Origin: Plantactinospora sp040120695
GTDB taxonomy: Bacteria > Actinomycetota > Actinomycetes > Mycobacteriales > Micromonosporaceae
Assembly: GCF_040120695.1 (NCBI RefSeq)
Contig: NZ_JBEEAC010000006.1
Coordinates: forward strand, 1 to 64,000
Length of the DNA: 64,000 nt
Reading direction: 5' to 3'
In this document: piece after piece, positions 16,451 through 27,165 of the stretch
How positions within the stretch are numbered: position 1 is the first letter of the stretch
How the letters are laid out: each line of letters opens with the position of its first letter
The notes under the pieces: generated by a model
Seen by the model: only the letters and a program-made list of their open reading frames with translations
Database searches by the model: none
What the model was told of the DNA's origin: nothing
Position numbers and translations under genes: made by a program

Positions 16451-17424
16451 ACATCCTGCTCTGGCACGTGCACGGCTCCTGGACCACCGCCTTCGTGCAC
16501 GGCAAGCACCGGTACCTCGTCCCGGTCACCCCGGACCGCGGCCCGTACGGCCTGGGCCGGGCCCGCACCTACCGGTGGCCGGACACCGTCGACGAGGTGA
16601 CCCCGGAGGAGCTGGCCACCGCCGACGTCGACCTGGTGATCCTGCAACGGCCGGAGGAGGTCGACCTGGTCGCGCAGTGGCTGGGCCGGCGGATCGGCCG
16701 GGACGTTCCGGCGGTCTTCGTCGAGCACAACACCCCGAAGCAGGGGGACGTGCCGAACAGCCGGCACCCGCTGGCCGACCGGGACGATCTGCTGATCGCG
16801 CACGTCACGCACTTCAACGCGCTGTACTGGGACACCGGCACCACCCGGACCACCGTGGTCGAGCACGGCATCGTGGCACCGACCGCGCAGCACACCGGCG
16901 AACTCGACCGGCTCGCCGTGGTGGTCAACGAGCCGGTGCGCCGCTGGCGGGTCACCGGCACCGACCTGCTGCCACTCTTCGCCGGGATCGCCCCGCTGGA
17001 CGTCTTCGGCATGGGGGTCGCCGGGCTGCCGGACCGGCTGGGACTCCCCGCCGACCGGCTCGCCGTCTACGACGACCTGCCGCAGGGGCGGATGCAGGCG
17101 GAGATCGGCCGGCGGCGGGCGTACCTGCACCTGTGCCGGTGGACGTCGCTGGGGCTGAGCCTGATCGAGGCGATGGCCATGGGCATGCCGGTGGTGGTGC
17201 TCGCCGCCACCGAGGCGGTCGAGGCGGTACCGCCGGGGGCGGGTGTGCTCTCCACCCGACTCGACACCCTGCTGGCCGCCACCCGGCAGCTCGTGGCGGA
17301 GCCCGAGACCGCCCGCCAGCTCGGGGGGCGGGCCCGCGAGGTCGCGCAGGCCCGGTACGGCCTGGACCGGTTCCTCACCGACTGGGACCGGTTGCTGGAG
17401 GAGGAACTATGCGCGTCGCGATGA
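16447..17424 (+). CDS. Glycosyltransferase, GT4-like
   Basis: 325-residue cytoplasmic or membrane-associated glycosyltransferase of GT-B type. The N-terminal part (MNILLWHVHGSWTTAFVHG) resembles surface-glycan transferases, and the C-terminal nucleotide-sugar site shows LHLCRWTSLGLSLIEAMAMG, the GT4 E-x7-E region. GTG 16447 overlaps the stop of the previous gene by 4 bp and its own end overlaps the next gene by 16 bp, so translation is coupled. The context suggests transfer of a sugar onto a growing heptose-containing glycan. Donor and acceptor are unknown. Confidence 0.82.
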   Translation: MNILLWHVHGSWTTAFVHGKHRYLVPVTPDRGPYGLGRARTYRWPDTVDEVTPEELATADVDLVILQRPEEVDLVAQWLGRRIGRDVPAVFVEHNTPKQGDVPNSRHPLADRDDLLIAHVTHFNALYWDTGTTRTTVVEHGIVAPTAQHTGELDRLAVVVNEPVRRWRVTGTDLLPLFAGIAPLDVFGMGVAGLPDRLGLPADRLAVYDDLPQGRMQAEIGRRRAYLHLCRWTSLGLSLIEAMAMGMPVVVLAATEAVEAVPPGAGVLSTRLDTLLAATRQLVAEPETARQLGGRAREVAQARYGLDRFLTDWDRLLEEELCASR

Positions 17425-18629
17425 TCTCCGAGCACGCCAGCCCGCTCGCGGTGCTCGGCGGCGAGGACGCCGGTGGCCAGAACACGCACGTCGCCGAGCT
17501 CTCCGCCGCGCTCGCCGACGCCGGTCACGACGTGCGGGTCTACACCCGGCGGGACAGTGCCGACGCGCCGGAGGCGGTACGGCTGCGCGACGGGGTCGAG
17601 GTGGTGCACGTACCGGCGGGGCCGCCGGAGCCGATCGCCAAGGACGAGCTGCTGCCGTTCATGAAGGACTTCAGCCGCTGGCTGGTGGCGCGTTGGCGCG
17701 GCGACGAGTGGGTGCCGGACGTCGCGCACGCGCACTTCTGGATGAGCGGGCTGGCCGGGATCGCCGCCGGGCGGCAGACCGGGATCCCGGTGGTGCAGAC
17801 GTACCACGCGCTCGGCACGGTGAAGCGGCGGCACCAGGGCGCCGCCGACACCAGCCCGGCCCGCCGGGTCGGCTACGAGCGGGCGCTGGGCCGGGCCGTC
17901 GACCGGGTCATCGCGCAGAGCCAGGACGAGGTCCGCGAGCTGGTCCGGATGGGCGTACCGCAGGCCCGGATGACGGTGATCCCGTCCGGGGTCAACGACG
18001 AGACCTTCTCGCCGGACGGTCCGGCCGTGCCCCGGGTGCCCGGCCGGCCCCGGATCCTCACCGTCGGGCGGCTGGTGGAACGGAAGGGCTACCAGGACGT
18101 GATCCGGGCGATGCCGCTGGTCCCGGACGCCGAGTGCGTGGTGGTCGGTGGGCCACCGGCCGGCGAGGTCGACCACGACCCCCAGGTCCGCCGGCTGCGC
18201 TCGCTCGCCGAGGAGGTCGGGGCGGCCGACCGGGTACGCCTGATCGGCGCGGTGCCCCGCGAGGAGATGCCGTACTGGTACCGGTCGGCGGACGTGCTGG
18301 TCGCCGCGCCGTGGTACGAGCCGTTCGGGTTGACCCCGCTGGAGGCGATGGCCTGCGGGGTACCGGTGGTCGGCACCGCCGTCGGCGGGCTCACCGACAC
18401 GGTCGTGGACGGGCGCACCGGGGACCTGGTGCCGCCGCGCGATCCCGAGGCGCTCGGCGCCGCCGTCCGGGACCTGCTGGCCGACCGGGTACGCCGGTTC
18501 GGGTACGCCGCCGCCGCGCTGGACCGGGCCCGCCGCTGGTACTCCTGGACGCGTACCGCCGACCAGATCGTCGCCGTCTACACCGCGGTCAGCGAGGTGC
18601 GCCGGCCGAGCGGGGTGGTCGCCGGATGA
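17409..18629 (+). CDS. Glycosyltransferase family 4 (MshA/sucrose-synthase-like)
   Basis: 406-residue GT4 transferase. The N-terminal MISEHASPLAVLGGEDAGGQ and NTHVAELSAALADAGHDVRV resemble sugar-phosphate or trehalose/sucrose-type GT4 enzymes that use nucleoside-diphosphate sugars. The donor site shows VGRLVERKGYQDVIRA and EPFGLTPLEAMACGVPVV with the paired glutamates. A GGAGG ribosome site lies inside the preceding gene. It ends in an ATGA overlap with gmhA. It is probably part of the same surface-glycan assembly; exact linkage unknown. Confidence 0.87.
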   Translation: MRVAMISEHASPLAVLGGEDAGGQNTHVAELSAALADAGHDVRVYTRRDSADAPEAVRLRDGVEVVHVPAGPPEPIAKDELLPFMKDFSRWLVARWRGDEWVPDVAHAHFWMSGLAGIAAGRQTGIPVVQTYHALGTVKRRHQGAADTSPARRVGYERALGRAVDRVIAQSQDEVRELVRMGVPQARMTVIPSGVNDETFSPDGPAVPRVPGRPRILTVGRLVERKGYQDVIRAMPLVPDAECVVVGGPPAGEVDHDPQVRRLRSLAEEVGAADRVRLIGAVPREEMPYWYRSADVLVAAPWYEPFGLTPLEAMACGVPVVGTAVGGLTDTVVDGRTGDLVPPRDPEALGAAVRDLLADRVRRFGYAAAALDRARRWYSWTRTADQIVAVYTAVSEVRRPSGVVAG

Positions 18630-19372
18630 CCGGGTCGATGGAGGTGCTGGACCGCCACCTGGCCGGGCTCGCCGCCGCGCTGGTGCCATACCGGACCGAG
18701 GCCGCCCGGCTGGCCCGCTGGGGCGACGAACTGGCCCGGCTGCTCGCCGGCGGCGGCCGGATCCTGGTCGCCGGCAACGGGGGCAGTGCCGCCGAGGCGC
18801 AGCACCTCGCCGCCGAGCTGGTCGGCAAGCTGCGCGACGACCGGGCCCCGCTGTCGGCGATCGCACTCTGCGCCGAGACCTCCTCGCTGACCGCGATTGG
18901 CAACGACTACGGCTTCGACGAGGTCTTCGCCCGGCAGGTACGCGCGCACGGCCGACCCGACGACGTCCTGCTGCTCCTCTCCACCAGCGGGCGCAGCGCC
19001 AACCTGGTCCGGGCAGCCCGGGCCGGTCGGGAGCTGGGCATGCGCTGCTGGGCGCTGACCGGCCCGACGCCGAACCCGCTCGCCGACGCCTGCACCGAGG
19101 TGCTCGCCGTACCCTGCCCGGACAGCCAGGTGGTGCAGGAACTCCACCTGGTCTCGGCGCACGTGCTCTGCGGCTACGTCGACGCGTACCTGCCGGTGCC
19201 GTTCGGCCCGGCCAGCCATGCCGGCCCGGCCCCGGCGGTGGCCCGCGCGGCGTCGCCGGCCACCGGCCCGGCCGGCCGCCCCGGACCGGTACGCCCGTCC
19301 GGGGTGGAGGACGAACTGGTGCTGCGGGTGCCGGGAACGCTCCGGCCGGGCGGGTCCGAGGAGGCGCCGTGA
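18626..19372 (+). CDS. gmhA: Sedoheptulose-7-phosphate isomerase (SIS domain)
   Basis: 248-residue SIS-domain protein. The core (about 1-190) matches GmhA, which converts sedoheptulose 7-phosphate to D-glycero-D-manno-heptose 7-phosphate, the first step to ADP-heptose: VAGNGGSAAEAQHLAAELVG, LLLLSTSGRSANLV, and the family-specific CPDSQVVQELHLVSAHVLC with catalytic Glu and His. The last 50 residues are an Ala/Pro-rich extension absent from Gram-negative GmhA. The start overlaps the previous stop (ATGA), and its TGA overlaps the GTG of the next gene. Its operon partners hldE and the GmhB domain support the assignment. Confidence 0.9.
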   Translation: MTGSMEVLDRHLAGLAAALVPYRTEAARLARWGDELARLLAGGGRILVAGNGGSAAEAQHLAAELVGKLRDDRAPLSAIALCAETSSLTAIGNDYGFDEVFARQVRAHGRPDDVLLLLSTSGRSANLVRAARAGRELGMRCWALTGPTPNPLADACTEVLAVPCPDSQVVQELHLVSAHVLCGYVDAYLPVPFGPASHAGPAPAVARAASPATGPAGRPGPVRPSGVEDELVLRVPGTLRPGGSEEAP

Positions 19373-20943
19373 CCGGAAGGATCGTGGTCGTCGGCGACAC
19401 GCTGCTCGACCGGGACGTCGAGGGCGTGGTGAACCGGCTCTGTCCGGACTCGCCGGTGCCGGTGCTGGACGAGAACAACAGCGTCGACCGGCCGGGCGGG
19501 GCGGGGCTGGCCGCGCTCTTCGCCGCCGGTCGGGGTTACGAGGTCGCCCTGGTCACCGCGCTCGCCGACGACGAGGGCGGTGCCCGGCTGAGCCACCTGC
19601 TCACCGCCGCCGGGGTGCAGGTCTACGGGCTGGCGCTGCCGGGGGCGACGCCGGAGAAGGTCCGGCTGCGGACCCGGGGCCGGGTGCTGCTCCGGCACGA
19701 CCGGGGCGGGCCGGCCGGTCCGCCCGGCGAGCCGAGCGAGGCGGTACTCGAGCTGCTGGCCGGGGCGGCCGGGATCCTGGTCAGCGACTACGGCCGGGGC
19801 GTGGCCCGGCTGCCGGCCCTGCGTACCGCGCTGGCCGGCACCGCCGCGCCGATCGTCTGGGACCCGCATCCGCGTGGTCCGGTGGCGACGCCCGGCGTCC
19901 GGCTGGCCACCCCGAACGAGGTCGAGGCCCGGGAACTCGCCGGGGTGACGACCGGCGGCTCCCGACTGGTCAGCGCGGCCCGGTGCGCCCAGGCGCTGCG
20001 CCAGCGCTGGCGGGTCGGCGCGGTGGCGGTGACGATGGGCGGCGAGGGTGCCCTGCTCGCGCACGCCGGCTCCACCCCGCTGGTGGTGCCGTCGCCGACC
20101 TGCGCCGACGGCGACACCTGCGGTGCCGGTGACCGGTTCGCCGCCGCCGCCACCGTGGCACTCGCCGACGGCGCGCTGGTCTCCGAGGCGGTGCAGCAGG
20201 CCGTGACCGAGGCGTCCGGGTACGTGGCGGCCGGCGGGGTGGCGAACGCCGTACCGGCGGCTCCGGCCCGGGTCGCGGTGGCCGGCGGCGCGGGGACGAC
20301 GGCGGCCCGGCCCGGCGCGGTGCGCGGGGCTGGCCCGGTCGGGCGCTCCGGTGCGGTCGGCCGGTCCGGTGCGGTCGACCCGAGCCGTGCCGGAGGCGCC
20401 CAGCACACCGACACCGTGCGGATCACGGCGGTGGACTGGAGCGACCGGATCGGCCCCCGGGCCGCCGGTGAGGTGGTCGCCCGGGTCCGCGCGGCCGGGG
20501 GCACGGTGGTGGCCACCGGCGGCTGCTTCGACCTGCTGCACGCGGGACACGTGGCCACCCTGGAGGCGGCCCGGCAACTCGGGGACTGCCTGGTGGTCTG
20601 CGTCAACTCCGACGACAGCGTGGCCGGACTGAAGGGCCCGGACCGGCCGCTGGTCCGGCACGCCGACCGGGCCCGGCTGCTGGCGGCGCTCGGCTGCGTG
20701 GACGCGGTGGTCGTCTTCGACGAGTCGACCCCGCACGCGGCACTGTCCTGGCTACGGCCGGACATCTGGGTCAAGGGCGGCGACTACGGCACCGGCGCCG
20801 ACGGGCCGGACCTGCCGGAGGCCGAGATCATGCAGCGTTGGGGCGGCCACACCGTGGTGGTGCCCTATCTGGATGGGCGCTCGACCACCGGGATGATCGC
20901 CGCCGCCCGGGCCGGCCGCCGACCGGTGGGACGGGCCCGGTGA
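19369..20943 (+). CDS. hldE: Bifunctional heptose 7-phosphate kinase / 1-phosphate adenylyltransferase
   Basis: 524-residue fusion enzyme for ADP-D-glycero-beta-D-manno-heptose synthesis. The N-terminal PfkB-type kinase (about 1-300) shows VVVGDTLLDRDVEG, PGGAGLAALFA and the anion-hole motif CGAGDRFAAAATVAL. The C-terminal nucleotidyltransferase (about 365-524) shows GGCFDLLHAGHVATLE with the HxGH motif and later YLDGRSTTGMIAA. An Ala/Gly/Arg linker of about 60 residues separates them, longer than in E. coli HldE. It lies between gmhA and an SDR with 4-bp overlaps on both sides. This organisation points to ADP-linked rather than GDP-linked heptose. Confidence 0.92.
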   Translation: MTGRIVVVGDTLLDRDVEGVVNRLCPDSPVPVLDENNSVDRPGGAGLAALFAAGRGYEVALVTALADDEGGARLSHLLTAAGVQVYGLALPGATPEKVRLRTRGRVLLRHDRGGPAGPPGEPSEAVLELLAGAAGILVSDYGRGVARLPALRTALAGTAAPIVWDPHPRGPVATPGVRLATPNEVEARELAGVTTGGSRLVSAARCAQALRQRWRVGAVAVTMGGEGALLAHAGSTPLVVPSPTCADGDTCGAGDRFAAAATVALADGALVSEAVQQAVTEASGYVAAGGVANAVPAAPARVAVAGGAGTTAARPGAVRGAGPVGRSGAVGRSGAVDPSRAGGAQHTDTVRITAVDWSDRIGPRAAGEVVARVRAAGGTVVATGGCFDLLHAGHVATLEAARQLGDCLVVCVNSDDSVAGLKGPDRPLVRHADRARLLAALGCVDAVVVFDESTPHAALSWLRPDIWVKGGDYGTGADGPDLPEAEIMQRWGGHTVVVPYLDGRSTTGMIAAARAGRRPVGRAR

Positions 20944-21707
20944 GCGGCGGTCTCGACGGGGCCGGCGGCGCGCTGGCGCCCCCGCCGGGTGAGTTGCCGG
21001 CCGCCACCGGCAGCGGCGCCGGAGGGCTCGGCGGGGCGGTCCTGGTCAGCGGCGGATCCAGCGGGCTCGGCGCGGCGGTGGTGGCCGCGATCGCCGACTC
21101 GGGCGGTCGGCCGCTGGTGCTCGACCGGCAGGCGCCGACCGGGGCCGTGCCATGGGTGCACTGCGACCTCTCCGACACCCGGGCCGCCGAGGCGGCCACC
21201 CGGGAACTCGCCGAGCAGGCCGGCGGGCTCGCCGGGGTGGTCACCGCCGCCGGAGTCGACGTACCGGGGCGGCTGGCCGAGGTGCCGGCGCAGACCTGGG
21301 AGCGGGTCGTCACCGTCGACCTGCTGGCCACCGCCGCGGTGATCCGGGCCGCGCTGCCCTACCTGGAACGCTCGCACGGCACCGTGGTCACCGTCGCCTC
21401 GACCCTCGGTGTCAAGGCGGTCGGGGACGCGACCGCGTACTGCGCGGCCAAGTTCGGGGTGGTCGGCTTCACCAGGGCACTCGCCGCCGAACTGGCCGGG
21501 ACGGTCGGGGTGACGCTGCTGGTGCCGGGCGGGATGCGTACGGCCTTCTTCGACGAGCGCGACCCGCGGTACCGGCCGGGTGCCGACGCGGTGCTGAACG
21601 ATCCGGCGCACGTCGCCGACGCCGTACTCTTCGCCCTGCGCCAGCCGCCCGGGTGCGCGATCCGGGAGATGGTGGTCTGCGCCGACCGGGAAACGTCCTA
21701 TCCGTGA
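20940..21707 (+). CDS. Classical SDR oxidoreductase
   Basis: 255-residue short-chain dehydrogenase/reductase. It has a nucleotide-binding SGGSSGLGAAVVAAIADSG loop after a 30-residue Gly/Pro-rich extension, a VTAAGV segment in place of NNAG, a catalytic Ser in VTVASTLGV and the YCAAK catalytic pair. The length and the classical YxxxK layout do not match HldD, the extended-SDR ADP-heptose 6-epimerase. Its role is therefore open: oxidation, reduction or 4-/6-position modification of the nucleotide sugar are possibilities. It overlaps both neighbours by 4 bp. Confidence 0.85.
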   Translation: MSGGLDGAGGALAPPPGELPAATGSGAGGLGGAVLVSGGSSGLGAAVVAAIADSGGRPLVLDRQAPTGAVPWVHCDLSDTRAAEAATRELAEQAGGLAGVVTAAGVDVPGRLAEVPAQTWERVVTVDLLATAAVIRAALPYLERSHGTVVTVASTLGVKAVGDATAYCAAKFGVVGFTRALAAELAGTVGVTLLVPGGMRTAFFDERDPRYRPGADAVLNDPAHVADAVLFALRQPPGCAIREMVVCADRETSYP

Positions 21708-22672
21708 TCCTGGTGTTGCGGGCGCTCGGGGTGGGTGACCTGGCGACGGCGGTGCCGGCGCTGCGCGGGCTGCGCGGCGCGTTCCCGGAGCACACCCTGA
21801 CGGTGGCCGCCCCGGGCTGGCTCACCCCACTGGTGGAGCTGGTCGGCGACGTCGACAACGTGCTGCCGACCGACGGGCTGGACCCGGTCCGCTGGGCCGG
21901 GCCGGCACCGTACTGGGCGGTCAACCTGCACGGCCGGGGGCCGCAGTCGCACCGGCTGCTCGCCTCCGCCGGTCCGCGGCGGCTCTGCGGCTTCCACTGC
22001 GCCGAGGCCGGTCACCTCGACGGCCCGTACTGGCGGGCCGAGGAGCACGAGGTACGCCGCTGGTGCCGGCTGCTGGGCTGGTACGGCGTCGAGTGCGACC
22101 CGGACGACCTGGACCTGCGCCGCCCGGCGCCCCGGCGGGTACCGGTCGGGGTGACCGTCGTGCACCCCGGCGGGAAGGGCACCGCGCGCCGCTGGTCGGC
22201 GACCCGGTTCGCCACCCTGGCCCGGGAGCTGACCCGGGCCGGGCACCGGGTGGTGGTGACCGGTTCGCCGGACGAGCGGGACCTGGTGCGGCGGGTGGCC
22301 ACCGGGGCCGGACTGCCGAACACGGCGGTGCTCGCCGGTCGGCTCGGCCTGGTCGAGCTGGCCGCCGTGGTCGCGCACGCCCGCCTGGTGCTGAGTACGG
22401 ACACCGGTGTCGCGCACCTGGCCACCGCGTACCGGACGCCATCGGTCGTGCTGTTCGGACCGATCCGGCCGCAGCTCTGGGGCCCGCCGCCGGACCGGCC
22501 ATGGCATCGGGCCCTGCACCGCTCGCCGGGCCCGCTGCCGACGCGCCAGGCAGACCCGGACGACTCGTCCCGGGTCCATCCGGCGCTCGCGGCGATCGAG
22601 GTGGACGAGGTGTTGGCGGCCGCGGGCGAGGTCGACCGGATGGGGCGGGGCCACCGTGCGGTTACGGCGTAG
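21704..22672 (+). CDS. GT9 heptosyltransferase-like glycosyltransferase
   Basis: 322-residue glycosyltransferase family 9 member. The N-terminal ILVLRALGVGDLATAVPALR is the family signature, the middle has VVHPGGKGTARRWS, and the donor site has LSTDTGVAHLATAYRTPSVV and LFGPIRPQLWG. GT9 enzymes in Gram-negative bacteria (WaaC/WaaF) transfer heptose from ADP-heptose. With gmhA, hldE and a second GT9 domain in the same operon, heptose transfer is the best guess. The GTG start overlaps the previous stop; the end overlaps topoisomerase IB by 17 bp. Confidence 0.87.
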   Translation: MILVLRALGVGDLATAVPALRGLRGAFPEHTLTVAAPGWLTPLVELVGDVDNVLPTDGLDPVRWAGPAPYWAVNLHGRGPQSHRLLASAGPRRLCGFHCAEAGHLDGPYWRAEEHEVRRWCRLLGWYGVECDPDDLDLRRPAPRRVPVGVTVVHPGGKGTARRWSATRFATLARELTRAGHRVVVTGSPDERDLVRRVATGAGLPNTAVLAGRLGLVELAAVVAHARLVLSTDTGVAHLATAYRTPSVVLFGPIRPQLWGPPPDRPWHRALHRSPGPLPTRQADPDDSSRVHPALAAIEVDEVLAAAGEVDRMGRGHRAVTA

Positions 22673-23636
22673 CAACCTGTCGGCCCCGGGCTACGGCCGG
22701 CGCCGGCACGGTCGCGGCGTCGTCTTCCTGGACACCGACGGGCGGCCGATCCGGGACCGGGACGAGCTGACCCGGCTCCGCGAACTGGTGATCCCGCCGG
22801 CCTGGAAGGACGTCTGGATCTGTCCGCATCCGGCCGGGCACATCCAGGCGGTCGGGGTCGACACGGCCGGGCGCCGGCAGTACCTCTACCACCCGACCTG
22901 GCGGCTGCGGCGGGACCAGGCCAAGTTCGACCACGTGCTGGAGGTCGCCGCCCGGCTGCCGGTACTGCGCGAACAGGTCTGCGCCGACCTGGCCGGGCGC
23001 GGACTGCGCCGTCCCCGGGTGTTGGCGACGGTGGCCCGGCTGCTGGACATGGGCACCTTCCGGATCGGCAGCGACCAGTACGCGGCCGGCGACGACCCGA
23101 CGTACGGGGTGGCGACGCTCCGACCCGAGCACACGCGTACCCGGCACGGCGCGGTGGTCTTCGAGTTTCCGGCCAAGGGTGGCATCGACCAGGTGTTGCG
23201 GATCGACGACACCGAGGCCTGCCGGGTGCTGCGGGAACTGCGCCGGCGGCGGCGGGCCGCCCAGCGACTCTTCGGGTACTGGGACGGCCGCGGCTGGCGG
23301 GACGTACGCAGCGACGAGGTGAACGAATACCTGCGGACGGCGAGTGGCGGCGAGATGACGGCGAAGGACTTCCGCACCTGGCACGCGACCCTGTGGGCGT
23401 CCCGGGCACTCGCCGAGGCGGGGCCGCAGCAGTCGGTGACCGCCCGGCGCCGGGTGATCGCCGAGGTGATGCGCCGGGTCTCCGGGCGGCTCGGCAACAC
23501 CCCGGCGGTGGCTCGGGCCTCCTATGTGGACCCTCGTCTGATCGACCTCTATCGGAGCGGCACCGTCGCCGAGGTCGGCCCGGGCAGCACCGACGCCGAG
23601 GCCGAACGCGCCGTCCTGGCGCTGCTCGCCCGGTAG
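22656..23636 (+). CDS. DNA topoisomerase IB
   Basis: 326-residue bacterial (poxvirus-like) type IB topoisomerase, which relaxes supercoils by forming a 3'-phosphotyrosyl bond. It has the N-terminal IPPAWKDVWICPHPAGHIQAV, the catalytic domain segments MGTFRIGSDQYA and FPAKGGIDQV, and the active-site region RASYVDPRLIDLYRSG near residue 289 with the catalytic Tyr. The start is taken as GTG 22656 because the conserved N-terminus begins there and a GGGG-rich stretch precedes it; this overlaps the glycosyltransferase by 17 bp. A DNA topoisomerase at the end of a glycan operon is odd, and the coupling may be incidental packing. Confidence 0.9.
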   Translation: MRLRRSNLSAPGYGRRRHGRGVVFLDTDGRPIRDRDELTRLRELVIPPAWKDVWICPHPAGHIQAVGVDTAGRRQYLYHPTWRLRRDQAKFDHVLEVAARLPVLREQVCADLAGRGLRRPRVLATVARLLDMGTFRIGSDQYAAGDDPTYGVATLRPEHTRTRHGAVVFEFPAKGGIDQVLRIDDTEACRVLRELRRRRRAAQRLFGYWDGRGWRDVRSDEVNEYLRTASGGEMTAKDFRTWHATLWASRALAEAGPQQSVTARRRVIAEVMRRVSGRLGNTPAVARASYVDPRLIDLYRSGTVAEVGPGSTDAEAERAVLALLAR

Positions 23637-23772
23637 CGACCCGCGTCGATCGATCGGATCCACCCGCCGGGCACGCCGCGCGTCGAGCCGGCAAACGCCC
23701 CGGCCGGAAAACCCTGAGCGGCCTGCTGACGTGCCACAATGCCAGCAATCTTGGCTAGCGACGGGAGGCGCC

Positions 23773-26718
<2,946 letters not shown>

Positions 26719-26771
26719 TTGGCGGTCTTCCCGCCATTGCTACGCCGCGTTGACCTGCGCACGCTGCAAGC

Positions 26772-27047
26772 GTGAATGCCGGAGCATCCCCGCCCGACGT
26801 CGACCCGGACCCGAAGCCGGCCCCGAAGCCGAAGCTGGCCCCGGAGCCGAATCCGAATCCGGACCCAGGGCCGAAGCTGGCCCCGAATCCGAATCCGGAC
26901 CCAGGGCCGAAGCTGCCCCCGGCCCCGGAGCCGAATCCGAATCCGGGTCCTTCACCGTCTGCGGTCACCGCCGCCGTCGACGACGACGACGATCCGACGG
27001 AGAAGCCCCAAAGTGGACAGACTGACGAAGACTGGCTGCCGTTGTGA
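26772..27047 (+). CDS. Possible proline-rich repeat protein
   Basis: A 91-residue frame starting GTG, made mainly of alternating X-Pro dipeptides (NPNPDPGPKLAP twice, exact at DNA level over about 36 bp) followed by an acidic tail AAVDDDDDPTEKPQ and ending DWLPL. The codons keep C or G in most third positions. No ribosome site is clear. An overlapping frame on the opposite strand would give a Gly/Phe/Ser repeat, so the coding strand is uncertain. It has no signal peptide. It sits in a 447-bp gap between the LuxR regulator and the subtilase. Confidence 0.35.
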   Translation: MNAGASPPDVDPDPKPAPKPKLAPEPNPNPDPGPKLAPNPNPDPGPKLPPAPEPNPNPGPSPSAVTAAVDDDDDPTEKPQSGQTDEDWLPL

Positions 27048-27165
27048 GCGATCGGGAATCTGACCGCTCCTGCTCGCCAGCGACCCCTGGCACGCGGGCA
27101 CGGCGGAGGCGGCCGGGACGGCGGGGGATCACAATCCGCGGCACACAGATCAGGTAGGAGAGCAG

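Noticed and set aside
26740..26955. Minus-strand Gly/Phe/Ser repeat frame
   Set aside because: It mirrors the X-Pro repeat frame of the plus strand; it has no signal peptide or start support. I kept only the plus-strand frame at low confidence.
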